From Colocasia esculenta (Eukaryota > Streptophyta > Magnoliopsida > Alismatales > Araceae), in the NCBI GenBank assembly GCA_014218235.1, contig CM024760.1:139887245-139951244 (forward strand): a DNA stretch of 64,000 nucleotides. The letters run 5' to 3'. Positions 33,651-46,401 of this stretch are shown here, piece after piece (the stretch's first letter is position 1; each line of letters begins with the position of its first letter). Under the pieces are notes generated by a model, which was given only the letters and a program-made list of their open reading frames with translations, was not told the origin of the DNA and ran no database searches. The position numbers and the translations under genes are program-made.

Positions 33651-36395
33651 TGTAACACCACATTTAGACTCGGTCCAGTTATATCAACTCTCATAGAGTC
33701 TAAGAGATGTGTTACATGGGGAACACACCTCAACATATATCAAATGTAGGTTGATTCATTCACAAATAAATAATAATGTAGTGAAAATAAAGCACAATTC
33801 ATCAACTTTAATAATCAAGTCCATAGTCCATCAAATAAGTCCACAATGCTATATAGTTGAATTGCCATGTTCATAACACAAGCAAATCCTCACATATAAT
33901 TATCACTCTAACACATAATCACAATCAATCCTCTCGCTCCGAATCCGATCTCGCTACCAAAGCCTCGGGATCCGCTGTCTCACCTGAAATGTTAAGCAAG
34001 TATGAGTCTACAACGAAGACTCAGCAAGTGACCCAAAAATGGATTACCAATCTAACATATACATAATGGTTTCAAAACATGTTATTGCATACAGAATTCA
34101 GCAACCATACTACTTGCAATATATACATTATCATCCACATCTTAAGTCAAAAGTGAGTACAATTTCTACTAGATCAAAGCATCAGTTTAAGACATGATCT
34201 TAACTTTACAATGTTTATCTTGCTAAAAGATTTCAGATATGATCATGATGATATGAATTCAAGTGTTAACATGGTACATTTGGCATACATGGTTCCAAGT
34301 GTTTGCATATTAAGCATGATTACAAAACATTCATCCGAATGAAATAAAACAAGTATCACATGCAATCTTTATAGAGCTGAAAACAAACCTTGTTCATAAC
34401 ATATACATATGTACAAATGTTTTGCCAAGACACAGCCCAAACCATCCATTAGAAGTCAGATAGACATATGAACATATACTCATCACCTAGGCAATTAGTG
34501 ATAGAGTCTTGGTTATTGCGCAATACCGAGGGAAGCCCTCCCCACCTTAACCAGTGGTACTTGTCCACCTCTAGGATTTCTTCTCGTGCCCTCAGGAACA
34601 TATAACATAATGAACATTTCTATAGGGGCATTACTATGGCCCTGTTCCAAATTACTTCTAAGGTGACAGTGTCTTATTGGCCATATACAAATTCATATAC
34701 AGATTTCTCCAGATTCAAATGCAACATAACATGCTGCTAAATCATATACATATATTCAGATACTGACAGAGATATATTTCTGATTTATCACATGCTGCAA
34801 TTTCTAAACATTTTCCCACAATTCACTTCAAAAGAACACAACTGTCATGATGATAATCAGACTAAAATTAGTTACAGTCATCGAAAAATCATAAATTTTG
34901 CTAGAACGTGCCTCTGATGTCACAAATCAAATCAGGAACTTTTCATGATTTTCTGACATATATTCTAATGTCCACAGTAATCAAATCAGTGATGTAAATA
35001 GACAAATATTCATCACAATTAAACCATCTGTCAACCTGGTTCAATATTTTTGTTGTGTCTATAACATAACCATAAAAGCCTCTGTTCAAAATCTCATGAT
35101 TTTTGGAATCCAAAAACTATTTATCAAACTAAAACAGTACTACTAATTTTTGTATTTCAGTCATGGAATTTATAGAAAACTGTCAAATTCGGATTCTAGG
35201 TTTAACATAGTATGAGAATATCCCTGTCATGTATTTCTACATAGAAAGCACAATTTTATCACAAGCATGCATTAATTATAAAAATTTTCTATTAAATCTA
35301 AGCTTAATTCCAGAACTCAGAAAATTGCCCTAAATGATGGTGACTATAGAAATTAACTCAATTTACAGTGTGTCAAAAATTGTTTTACTGAACACTACAC
35401 CCTTCACAGAAAGTACATTTGGAGTTTGAATACAAATATATAAATCAAGATGTAAAAACAGATCAAAATAGTGAACAGCAGAACTTGACGGCAACCCTGC
35501 TGCCGTTAACCTCAATTGACGGCAAGAAGGTTGACGTTAAGTTCATCCTTGATGGCAGTCAAGGTTGACGTTAACCTGACAGGGAACCTGAACTCATCCG
35601 AGACTCATATAAACCCCAAATCTGTCTATTTGTAAATTTTTAAAATCATGTAAATTTTTTAAAAAGGTAAAACTTAAGGTTGGAAACCTAATCCCTAGGT
35701 TACTTGCCTCTAAAACACTAAGAATTCAATGGATTTAGCCGATGAAGCCTGCCTTGGCCGACCAAGACAGTCCTCCTTCCGGGTTAAAATCCTTGATCCG
35801 CAGGTCCCCGATGGTAAGAACACCTTGGAGATGCCTTCAGCCTTCAAAAGCACACCTTCTTCACTCTTAGATGCTTGGTCTTAGCCTCCACGATGATCAA
35901 AACGCTGGTTTTCTTCCACCTTTCTTTGAGACTTGGAGAAAACTCCCCAAAATCAGTTCCAAGAAGCGAACCCACCATTTTTATAAAGGATAGGCCTCCC
36001 CAAACTCTGCCCATGAGGTAAGATTCATAACCCCCGACGTTACCAAAATTCTAGCCCCTTACCATAACTCTACCAGAGCTGGACTACGAGAATCTCGTTG
36101 TCAGTTCCGGAAGAAGTAGACGTCAAGGTCTACTGTCATTTACATAGAGTAGACCTCAATCGATATGGATGTTTACCTGAAGTTGACGGCAAGGGATGTT
36201 GTCGTTAACCTACTGTTGACGGCAGTCGATGTTTCCGTCAGAAACACAGGTCAACCTGCATCTAACCCGAGAACAGACCATACCACTCTACAACATACTA
36301 AACTACACACATATATACACAGAAATTTCTAAATACACAATAAAATAGACATCAATTTAAATTAAAAACTATGAATAAAATTTCAGGGTATCACA
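33651..36395 (-). repeat. Gypsy element F, 3' LTR (2745 bp)
   Basis: The ends are TGTAACACCACATTT and GGGTATCACA (TGTGATACCC...GGTGTTACA on the element's strand). It is followed on the right by a polypurine tract and integrase sequence on the minus strand, so it is the 3' LTR of a minus-strand element. It shares landmarks with the solo LTR at 23769-27058 and with 63579 onward. Short tandem words GTTGACG/TTGACGGCA are scattered at 35480-35580 and 36110-36240. Confidence 0.85.
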
Positions 36396-36408
36396 CTCTC
36401 TCCCCTTT
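36396..36408 (-). other. Polypurine tract of gypsy element F
   Basis: AAAGGGGAGAGAG on the minus strand, directly next to the LTR start. It marks the 3' LTR border of element F. Confidence 0.8.
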
Positions 36409-37383
36409 AAATAATGTTCGTCCTCGAAGATTGAGACTAGGAAAACTCACCAAAAAGATGTGGGTACTTCATCTTCATTCCTTCTTCTAACTCCCATGTT
36501 GCTTCTTCTTTTGCAAAATTCTTCTACAGGACCTTCACTAAGGGAATTTTCTTGGACCTCAAATGCTGCACTTTATGGTCCAAAATCTTTATAGGTTGTT
36601 CCTTAAATGGATAAGTCTTGTTGCAAATCTACCGGCTCATAAGTAAGAACATGAGATGGATCCCGTATATACCTTCTTAGCATAGAAATGTGAAACACTA
36701 GATGGATGTTCGGCATGGATGGTGGTAATGCAAATTGATAAGCTACATTTCCACCTTCTTCAAGATCTTAAATGGTCCAATAAACTTTGGATTCAACTTT
36801 TCATGCCAACCAAATCTAATCACCCCTTTAGTTGGAGAGGCCTTAAGGAAAACATGCTCTCCCACCTCAAACTCCAAATCCTACCTTATGTAATCCACAT
36901 AGCTTTTCTGTCGGTCTTGTGCTACCTTTAACCTTTGCTGAATTAGCTGAATTTTACTAGAAGTTTCTTGCACAATTTCAGGTCCAACCAAGTGTTTATC
37001 ACTAACCTCTTCCCAACACAAAGGAGATCTACAAGGCCTACCATACAACCCTCAAATGGAGCCATAGCTATGCTTGCATGGAAACTATTATTATAGGCAA
37101 ACTCTACAAGAGGTAAATGCTTCTCTCAATCACCCTTCCACTCTAGAGCAGATGCTCTCAACATGTCTTCAAGAGTCTGGATTGTCCTTTCGGACTGTCC
37201 ATCCGTATGTGGGTGAAATGTTGAGCTAAGCTTCACTTGAGAACCAAGGCAACCTGTAAACCTTGCCACAACCATGAAGTAAATCATGGGTCTTTATTCG
37301 AAATAATGGATTTTGCAACCCCATGCGATCTAACAATATTATCTACATAGAGCTTGGCCAAACTCTCAATCGACTGCTTCTTC
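36409..37383 (-). pseudogene. pol: Gypsy element F pol: integrase end and chromodomain-like tail
   Basis: The minus strand reads a decayed Ty3/gypsy integrase: ESLAKLYVDNIVRSHGV, HLPLVEFAYNNSFHASI, then VFHISMLRRYIRDPSHVLTY and a tail ending MKTKYPHLF-like, the usual layout of chromovirus integrases before the 3' LTR. At least eight stops or frameshifts are visible. The upstream part is cut by the LTR of sirevirus B at 37384, which shows that B inserted into F. The catalytic DDE residues lie beyond the cut or are degraded. Confidence 0.82.
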
Positions 37384-39478
37384 TGTTGCCCAGCTAGCAA
37401 GCCCAGAGGGGGGGTGAATGGATTGCTAAAATTCTTCTTAGAATAAAACTTGTTAATAAATATGCTTAACAGAAAACACTAAGATCGATAGTTATTGTTA
37501 GTAAGAGTGTAGACAAACAAGCACAGAAACAAACACACAATAACATGAGATTTTTATCTTGGTTCGGCCCTCCTATCCCAAGAAGTCCTACGTCTAGTCC
37601 CCAAGCAACAACTTGGGATTTCACTAACCAAGGGTACCATCCCCCTTAAGGACCCTTACACATCTAACCGCAACTGGCCTTCTCTTCAAAACCCGAAGAA
37701 GTACAAACTACCACCTGATACACATGTCTTCCTTCCTCAATGAAGGGAATAACAACCACCTATTTCCAACAGGTCTTCTCTTCACCCACGAAGAGGAATA
37801 CACACAAGGAATGTGAGTAAAGGCGAAAGGCCCCTAGACCAAGCTTACAACAAATTGCTTGATTTGAGGCAATATCTGAGAGATAAAGATTTTCAACAAG
37901 AAAATCTCTTAGAACTACAAAAGCTCTCCAAAGGCTAAGCAAGAAAGACTGAGAGCTAAGAGCTTGAGAATCGTGAATTGAAGCAAATAAGGTCTTCTTT
38001 CTAAAGCTTGCAAGATCTTTTTCAGCTGAATGTGAAGCTCTATCTCTTTCAAAAACTTCTGTAATATTCATGGAGTCGTCAGTCTTCTATATATCCTCTG
38101 CAACATATTTTGACCGTTGAAGTAGCCGTTCAGGTGCCCGTTATCTCATGGCTTTATGTCCGTTAGAGAGACTGGTCGTAGGCATGCAGAGATGAGCTTG
38201 CAGCTACAAGCGCTTGGATTGGTCATTGCATCCTCAGGAAAGATCTTCTGAATCTTTTATCCTTTTCAACAAGTTGACAGATCCATACATTACGTGTTTT
38301 ACTACAAAAGGCATGCATGCATTAAACACAGATACCTAGATAAACTTTTTGTCTATGTTGTCAGTCAACCCTGGTAGTCGTGCAGTAATGATATGCTTAA
38401 ACTGGAAAGGATATCCTGTCATCACACAAATCAAGGCTTTATGTGATATATCAAATAAGCAAGAAGATTTCGTGTGAAATGATCAAAATCTTAGTATGCG
38501 CGGGAAGACTTGCACTCCACAAAATTTTGAATATATTTGAATAGTATGAACATTATCAGGAATATCTGAGAAAATAATAATAATGAAATCATTGTCCAAT
38601 CAAATCATTATTTTACTCAGGAAAATCATTGTTCAAGTAAGAGCAAATAGTTGTTTAAGCAAATCGTTCTATAAGTGAGAGCAAATCGTTGTTTAAGTGA
38701 GAGCAAATCGTTGTAAGAGCTAATCGTTGTTTAAGTGAGAGCAAATCGTTGTAAGAGCAAATCGTTGTTTAAGTGAGAGCAAATCATTGTAAGAGCAAAT
38801 CGTTGTTTAAGTGAGAGAAAATCGTTGTAAGAGCAAATCGTTACAGCGACTAAATCGTTGTTTCACTTATCGAATCGTTACAACGACTAAATCGATGTTG
38901 TAACTTATCGAATCGTTATAGCGATCAAATCATTGTGTAACTTATGAAATTGATGTGAGACAGAAATCGTTGTTTCTCTTATTAAATCGATGTGAAACCG
39001 AAATCGTTGTTTCACTTTTGAAATCGATGTTTCTCTTATGAAATCGATGTGAAACCGAAATCGTTGTTTCACTTATGAAATCGATGTGAGACCGAAATCG
39101 ATGTTTCACTTATGAAATCGATGTGAGACTAAAATCGATGTTTCACTTATGAAATTGATGTGAGACCGAAATCGTTGTTTCTCTTATGAAATCGATGTTA
39201 AACCGAAATCGTTGTTTTTCTTATGAAATAGATGTGAGACCAAAATCGTTGTTTCACTTATGAAATCGATGTACTATAAAGGAAATCGATGTGGACTTAG
39301 AAGAAATGCATGCTCTGAACTTTAAATAACAGTGTGAAAATAACTTATAGATTTTACTTAGATTATTTCTTGTGACTGAACTTCACAAAGGATTGTTAGA
39401 AAATATTTGTTAAAGTTTTGTTAATCACCAAAATTGTATATAATTAAATAAAATTATATGGGGATGGACTGATCATCA
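37384..39478 (-). repeat. Sirevirus B 3' LTR (2095 bp)
   Basis: The minus strand starts TGATGATCAG after the polypurine tract and ends CTGGGCAACA, identical to the ends of the A LTR. It carries the same C-run near the end and a TATATA at about 38088-38093. A CGAT-word repeat block lies toward its start. A and B are therefore one LTR family with differing repeat blocks. The partner 5' LTR is outside the window. Confidence 0.93.
38600..39295. repeat. AAATCGTTG / AAATCGATG repeats in the LTR of B
   Basis: Two modules follow one another. From 38640 to about 38850 the unit is AAATCGTTGTTTAAGTGAGAGC and AAATCGTTGTAAGAGC in alternation. From about 38850 to 39290 the unit is CTTATGAAATCGATGTGAGA followed by CCGAAATCGTTGTTTC, some 36-38 bp. 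All words centre on ATCGTT/ATCGAT, the complement of the words in the A LTR. Confidence 0.9.
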
Positions 39479-39480
39479 AT

Positions 39481-39604
39481 CTCCCCCTTTTTGGTGATGA
39501 CAAAACATAACATAAAAACTATAAAGTATTGAAATAAACTTAAATAAATTTGTTGTCTAAATTTAAGGAATGTTTTCAGAATAGTCTATTTTCTCCCCCT
39601 TTTT
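39481..39604 (-). other. Two polypurine tracts of element B
   Basis: CTCCCCCTTTTT at 39481-39492 and CTCCCCCTTTTT at 39593-39604, i.e. AAAAAGGGGGAG on the minus strand. The first lies two bases from the LTR. The doubled tract matches element A. Confidence 0.85.
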
Positions 39605-39680
39605 GTCATTAAGCAAAAAGAGACACAAGGAAATATATAAAGAGATAAAGAAGGAAGAGAAGAAAGATAAATGGAGTTAA

Positions 39681-41400
39681 TCAATTTCTATATTGATCAC
39701 TGAGGGGGTACAAAAATGTAGAAGGCAAGTGACAAGGGGGAGGCATGGCGAGTAATGATGGGCCAAGCCTTGAGTTCCTGCTCTTCAAAATGAATTTGAA
39801 AAACACCCAGGCAATAGTGTAGGAAGGCCCCATAACAGGAACCATTTGCTGGATGTGAAGTTGCATTTGAGCTTCTGAGAAATTTTCATATTCATCCTTG
39901 TCAAGAGACATCTAATTTTGGACTGATCAGGTTTAGATAGAGGAGAAAGAGGGAGAACAATGTTGAGGTGGTCTGTGAGGTTGAGATGAGGGAGGGCACA
40001 AACTGTGGCAAAAATGCATTTATGCAGGAATTCAAAATAAATGAATCTCCTTCTATTTTGAACAGAAAGAGAGAACCAAAGGGGTGGAAAACGAGGTTCA
40101 GAAGAGAGGGCAAGGTCCTTTGAGACTTTCCTCTTTTTAGGAGCAGGACTAGAAGGGCCTGTCCTGTGAACATGAGAGGAAAGGGAGAGGACTGAGCGAA
40201 GAATGGCTTCTTCAAACTCATCTTTGATGTCCTCAATGACCACACCTGGAATTCGAGCACCCTCCGGAATGAGAGTTATAAATGAGGGTGGAGTGGGTGG
40301 ATGAAGAGTAGAATAAGAAGTAGGAGGTGGGACAGATGGTCCAGCTATGAATGGACTGGCAGATGAGGATCCAGCTGAAGAGGAGGATAGAGGATTCTCA
40401 AAAATAGGAGGAGGAGGAATAAGAGTAGAGGAAGTAGGAGAAGAAGAGGAGGCAGTAGGAAATGGTGTAGGTGAGGAAATATGTTTTGGAAGGGGTTGTT
40501 TGAAGGTGGCAGGGGCTAGAGGTGCAGTGGATGAAGAAGGTGGAGAAGGAGGAGCTGGAGTCTGAAGACGTAAAGGAACAGGAGGCTCTGGGGGCACAAA
40601 AGTAGCTTCTATTGGATCTTCAACTCTTACTTGCTCTGCTTCAGGTTCCACTGGCCCTGCTGGCCCAGACTCTTCCATAACTGGCCCTGGGGCCCTAACT
40701 CCTCAACTAATGACCCTGGTGGCTCTGATTCTTTCACAACTGGCCCTGCTGGCCCTGACTCCTCAACATCAGATGGCCCTGATGGCCTGGCAACTTCTTC
40801 AGAAGGCCCTGGTGGCCCTTGAACCTCTGGAGCTATTGGAGTGGGAGCAGGAGGGGCAGGAGTAGACAATTGAGCCCTCACCAAATCTGAAAGATTTAAC
40901 ACTAATTCCTTCATGCTTCCCAGCTCATTTCTCATTCCCTGCAGCACTGCTTTGACCATGGCCAGCTCTTTGACTCCAGTGCTCTGGCTAATAAAAATGG
41001 AGGAAATATCGGACTGAACAGAGCATAAAATCTCCCCTTGAGCATTTAATCTTTCAATTATAGGCTTCATATTCACTTTAAGCTTCTTCTTCTTATGGGA
41101 TCAGCGATGTGCCTTACTGGTTAGTAATGGAACTTTGGTGGCCACACCCTTCCTTTTACTTCCTGAGCTGGTGGCTGGCTCCTTATCAACATCTTCAGCA
41201 CCATCAGAGGTGCTCTCCACAAGACCTTCTTGGAACCGATCAGCAGGGGCATTAACTGTGGGCTCCCCCTGAATTTTTGCTTCCTTTTTAGCTACATGCT
41301 CCCCCTGAGCTGGAGTATCCTCCATCTAATCATTCTCTATGTGGCCTGGTGCCACATCTTCTGAAATAGCTACTCCCTGGTCAACTTCCACACTAGTAAT
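39681..41400 (-). pseudogene. Sirevirus B ORF3, C-terminal part
   Basis: Reads on the minus strand as the counterpart of A ORF3. An acidic segment (MEDTPAQGEHVAKKEAKIQGE) is followed by IIERLNAQGEILCSVQSDIS, a helical stretch, Gly-Pro triplets (GPPGPSEEVARPSGPSD, ESGPAGPV) and a Pro/Ser/Thr-rich stretch. The C-terminal region keeps QMQLHIQQMVPVMGPSY, the counterpart of HIKRMAPTMGPSYCIE in A. Frameshifts lie near 40670 and 39900, and much of the C-terminal domain between them and the A equivalent is deleted. It is cut by composite D at 41400/41401 and resumes at 55873. Confidence 0.75.
41396..41400. other. Left target-site duplication of composite D
   Basis: GTAAT here and GTATT at 55873-55877 flank the TG...CA ends of composite D, four of five bases matching. 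This suggests the whole 14.5 kb block entered or formed at one integration site. Confidence 0.5.
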
Positions 41401-42802
41401 TGTTAGGATCGAATCTTCGGTTATGGCAAAGCTAGAAGGGGGGGTTGAATAGATTTGCAGCGGAAACTTAAGCAATATGAAAATTACTTCGGATTAAAAG
41501 ATCTACTCAATTAAAACCCCTTTGATCTGATGCAATGTGTGTGAGCAAACTAACAGTTAGTGTGTAGACGAAATCCCTATGCATGCATCTAGCGCAATAC
41601 AGTGCAAACCATAAGTCAAACCACAGTGCACAAGGGATTTTTTAGGTGGTTCGGAGATCACACCACGTGACTCCTACGTCCACCCCCCACACAGTGAGGA
41701 CACACTACTCAAGAACTGAGTACAACACACACACGAGCACACCGGCTCAACCACACACACACACGCTAGATCAAGTCCACAAAAGATCAGATCCTCTAGC
41801 CTTGATCTGACCAACACACCACACACACGTTGTCTGATGCAAACACGCAATCAGAACAACAATCCACACTTCCACAACATCCACGTACTGATCTCAAATC
41901 AGTGCACACACACAGATATATGAAAGTAGTGAAAGGAGAAGAGTTTTGAGATGAAGAATCAAATCCCGATGTAGATCTCTTCTCGTTGGTCGTCCAGAAG
42001 ACTCCAAGCTTCGTCTTGACAAGTATCAGTTGATGGAGAAGCTTGAACCACGGACGAACCGGCTTCAACTCCGCTTGGAAGGTTGTTCTTCTTTGTTCTG
42101 GGCAGAGAGATGAAGCAGGGCAGCAGGAAGAAAGCCTTGATCTTGACCTTTGCTTAGGGTTTTGGTATGGTGGCTCCTTGCTGCGAAAATAGCCTCATAT
42201 GATCCATATATAGTGGTGTCCAAGCATAGAGAGTCGTGCTAAAAGGAAACACCAAAATATAGATCATATTCTGGCCATTAGATCTTCCCAAAACTCCGTC
42301 TGTCGACAGCCGACTTGCTGCTGTCGACAGATGCTGACAGGTTTGCAAGAACCGGAAGACTGGGCTTTCTGGAAATAGATTTCTGAGTGTATCTGTCGAC
42401 AGGCGAAAATCATCTGTCGACAGATGCATCAGATGCACTATTCATCTGTTGACAGATGCACTGTCATCTGTTGACAGGTGCACTATTTCAGCAACTTGTC
42501 TTGTTCTTTTGCACTTGGATTTTGGGCTTTGTCTTGCATGGAATCTCACCTACATTAAAAGACATAATTAGTGAGATATAATGAACATATAAAACATGTG
42601 TTTCATTTGCATCCAATTGTCATTCTCATCATGTTTCACACATTCATAACACAACAATTTTGTCTTGTTCATGAAATGTTCATCATCAAAAACAAACATA
42701 CCATTTGTGAACATTTCACATAACATCAATTAGTATTGCTCATCATCAAAAACATTTAAGCACTTGTTGTAACCCAACATTCTCCAATATGAGAACCCAA
42801 CA
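41401..42802 (-). repeat. Composite D, LTR copy 1 (3' LTR of unit 1)
   Basis: Length 1402 bp. The plus strand starts TGTTAGGATCGAA and ends GAGAACCCAACA. Directly to the right is TTCTCCCCCTTTTT, a polypurine tract in minus orientation, so the element runs right to left. A CATATATAG at about 42205-42213 is a candidate TATA box on the minus strand. Frames inside the LTR recur in each copy because the LTR recurs; they are not genes. Confidence 0.93.
42300..42477. repeat. CTGTCGACAG palindrome cluster in D LTRs
   Basis: The perfect 10-bp palindrome occurs at 42300, 42321, 42393 and 42414. Two CTGTTGACAG variants follow at 42446 and 42468. The same cluster recurs in each D LTR, and further copies lie inside the element near 43919, 43940, 43990 and 44013. 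Confidence 0.95.
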
Positions 42803-44730
42803 TTCTCCCCCTTTTTGATGATGACAAAAATTTCAATTTATGCACAATTGATGTTTCTCCCCCTTTTGGCAACATTCAAAAAGATAATGGGTGCACACAA
42901 GTAAAAGAATGAAGCAAAGAATTGTGTGACCACATAACTGAATTGTGAAAGAATTGAGTGGGGAATGAGTGTTCAAATGAGATTGCAAGGTTGAGAATAG
43001 GTTGATACCCACTACAAAATGTCATAAACACTAGTATTAAGACACATAAAAATTCTACAATGGTTAAGAGATAATACTCGGGAATCTCAAGTTATAGCAT
43101 TTAGAATACATCGTTCAAAAACACATGAAAATGAGATAACCCTTTTGAATAAAACCATTGAAGAAAATCATATACCTTAGTGGGTGATGTTCAGTTGGTA
43201 AATGAAGGCAATGTCTACATGAACAATTGACAATAGACAACCTATTGCCCTTGATTTAAATCTTGGAGGCTCCACTCTATTTCTAGCATTTGAACAATTT
43301 AAGTGGTAATTAGGATCACTTTTACCTTTTGACGTGAAGGTAGACATTTGGGATGCCCGTACCCCCAGTTACTCAGTGTGAGTGACCATCATACCATTAT
43401 GCAGAGATAATGAAAGGACTTTTTGACGCGAAGACAGACATTTGTGATGCCCGTGTCCCGGTTACTCAGTGATACTCATCATTGCTCTGCCTTTGTCCCA
43501 ATTCACATTTTTTTTAATTTTTGACTTTAGAAATAGGTAGCTTTTCTCTTTTTTTTTTTAAGTTGGAAAATCAAGTTCAAAAGGTTTATTAAGGTCAAAG
43601 GCCAATGCAAAGACATTAAGTTCAAAAACCTTCTTACTTGTCAATCCATATAGGAACATGATCATCCACAAGGGAGTTATTCAAGTGAGTTAGGTTAAAA
43701 TCATTAGATTTGTTCAATGTTTTCTAGATGATACAACCTAGACTCAATCTCAAAATATTATTTCAAAATCATTGCGATTAACCATATGACTTTGATACTA
43801 TGTGAGGATGAAAGGTTATAATGAATATTTATACCCAATTCTCCCCTTGCATCAATGATATGAACATACTCATGAAGAAATTATGAAGAAGGATGAAGAA
43901 TTTACAGAAAATGTGTATCTGTCGACAGCAAGAATGTGCCTGTCGACAGATGCACACAGGCCTGAAAGGCTTGGTTCTGGAGAGCATGTCTGTCGACAGA
44001 TGTGATAGTGCCTGTCGACAGATACTTGAGAAATCAGTTTTGAGGCATAGAATTGAGTGACATGAAGAACAAGATTTGTCGACAAATCTATGAAAACTTC
44101 TCTCTGCTTCATCTTCGACTGATAACTTGAGGCATAGAATTGAGTGACATGAAGACAAGATTTTGAGAAGTAATTACACAATGAATATGAAGGGTTTCTC
44201 TCAAGTATTTCACTCAACCTACCTTGAACTTACTCCCCCATAAGATGTGCATGTAATGAGACAACATTCAAGCATGATATATATACATTCATGACAAGCA
44301 CTTGCACATAGATTTCATGAGCATTCATGAGCATATGAGCACTTTCAAATTTACTCCCCCATAACACATGCATAGTAAATGTATCAAGCAATTCACAAAT
44401 TATTAAGCACTCAACTAGCCTTATACATTACATGACTTTTGGTACTTGGCGGAGTATTTTACTCACGCATAATGATCGTTTCCAAACAAGCATAACTTGT
44501 TTTTCCACATGTCATCATTTGATATACCAAGAGGTCATGTGCACAGTTATGCAAGCAAGATGGCATGATTCCAATTGCTAAGTGGCATTGTCATGTGGGG
44601 TAGCATTAAGGCACATTTTGCATTGCTCAGATAAAGGTAAGAATCCATTTCAATTTAGCAGTTCAAATATGAAGTGATAAGGAGATTTACCTGAACAGTC
44701 TTCAATCATAGTCAAAAAAGTTACCTTTGT
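42803..44730 (-). other. Composite D internal region 1, non-coding 3' part
   Basis: Follows the LTR with polypurine tracts at 42805-42816 and 42857-42867 (minus sense). It holds no pol. A diverged direct duplication of about 100 bp sits at 43320-43490, both copies with GATGCCCGT and TTACTCAGTG. Poly-T tracts and several CTGTCGACAG palindromes are present. This is where integrase, RT and RNase H would be in a full sirevirus. Confidence 0.75.
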
Positions 44731-46303
44731 TCTCCATCATTTCTTGCCTTGCACAGCCAATGTCATGAATCCATTTCTAATTTTTGGCTGCAAGACATCT
44801 CAGCTTGCTGATCAAGCTTGTTTTGGGACCCACACTTGCTTGGGTCCTGCAACGACATTAATGTTAGGATATAACAAAGATTTCAAAATCCAAAGTGATT
44901 TGATTTTTGGATTTCTGTTGTTTTGTGCAGTTTTCCTGTTCATAGATACATGAAATTTCTGATCTTTATGAACATGTTTATCCTTGTGTGTATGAACACA
45001 TGGATTATTATGGAGCCTTGAAGCATGCACAACATCATGATTTTTATGAGAGTGTTGATTTTTCTTCCAGCAGAATTTAGCAAGATGACCAAGTTTATTG
45101 CATTTAAAACAAATGGGTTGAGCATTTACCTGGAGCTTACCATAGTGTGATTGCATTTGCTGGAATCTCTGAGATCCTTTAGAGTACCTTTGATCACCCT
45201 TGGGTTGAGAAGAAGGAGGTGGTACCCTTTGGTATCTCTTGGCATGATGTGGAGTTGGAGATTGCCTTGAAGCTTTTTGAGCTGTTGGAGGAGTTGAAAC
45301 ATTGTACAATCCTGCTTTCTTTTTCACTTCCTTTTTCGGATTTTCAGTTGTAACTACATTCCTTTTAATTGCTGCCTTTTTGTTCAAAATTTTCTTTTCA
45401 GCTTTCAATGCAACAATTTCTTTTTCAGAAGTTAGAAGTTGGCTTTGCATGACATCCAGACCATTTTGTATTTTGTTCTTTTCAATTTCACTTTGAACAA
45501 TTTGATTTTCCAAGTCAGCAATTTTTGCTTAGCATTGTTCCATTCATCATTTAATGGTCTGTTATGATACAAGCCTTCAATCTTCTTTTTCAGATGATTA
45601 TTCTCCTCAAACAGTTGATTGCATTTTTCTTTTATTTGGTGATCATGAGCCATGTTGGAGATTTGTTTGTTCAATTGATCATTATCAAATTTGAGATTCT
45701 CATTATGATCAATCAATTTTTCATTTTCATTTTTCAAATCAACATTTTCAGATTCAACCTGATCATGATCTTCTTTCAACTTAGAAAACTTGATTTCATA
45801 GCTTTTGACTTCATTTTCCAATTTTTCATTCTCCATTTTCAATTTTCATTTTCTTCATAGAATGCTTGAGCATTATCAATTCTCATTTCATTCTTCTCAA
45901 TTTTTCTTTTAGCTTCTTGTTTGAGTTTTTACCTTCTTAAGTTGATTGGACAAGTGCTCATAGCATTCTATTAATTCATCATAGGAAATATCATCTTCTG
46001 AATCAGAATTAGATATTGATGCGTCAAATGGGTCTGAATTGGATTTACCTGACCTTTGAGAGTTTCTTGACTTCTCTGACAGATATGATCTTTCAGATTT
46101 GTCTGAACTAGGAGAACCTCTGGAGCTGCCAAGGGCCATGAAGCATTTGTCTTTGGCTTTATTTGCAATCTTGCTTGTCTTCTTAAAGGAGTCCTGCATT
46201 TTATCAACATGTTATCAAACTCAATAATCATTGGTCTATTTATGATACTCGAGAACTCAGACATATTTCTGAGTATGTTGTAGATGAATAAACCAACAAC
46301 CAA
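44731..46303 (-). pseudogene. gag: Composite D gag remnant with protease stub, copy 1
   Basis: The minus strand reads an acidic Ser-rich segment (SSRGSPSSDKSERSYLS, SNSDSEDDISYDELIECYE), a long Asn/Glu/Lys-rich coiled coil (45842-45500), a basic Lys-rich stretch, and one zinc knuckle CFKCNKLGHLAKFC at about 45111-45070. Then come an Asn/His-rich stretch, WVPK, and a degraded protease start near 44750 (KWIHDIGCARQ-like) before the reading dissolves. The usual gag N-terminal domain (FDG...YW motif) is missing. Frames are broken near 45900 and 45500. The layout is that of a sirevirus gag without capsid domain and without pol. Confidence 0.8.
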
Positions 46304-46401
46304 AGCAATCAGATCAGTTCAGAATCAATTATAAACCCAATCAAAGCAATTAATCACACATAAACAGATATGCCAACTCACAATCGTTGAATAGAAAACC
46401 T

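Noticed and set aside
41796..42438. Repeated 90-98 residue minus-strand frames in each D LTR (also 48278, 49710, 50068)
   Set aside because: They recur only because the LTR recurs, differ by frameshifts among copies, and have no recognised domain.
45564..45860. A hydrophobic membrane-like plus-strand frame (also 53538)
   Set aside because: It is the reverse strand of the Glu/Lys/Asn-rich coiled coil of the D gag, which produces Ile/Phe-rich frames.
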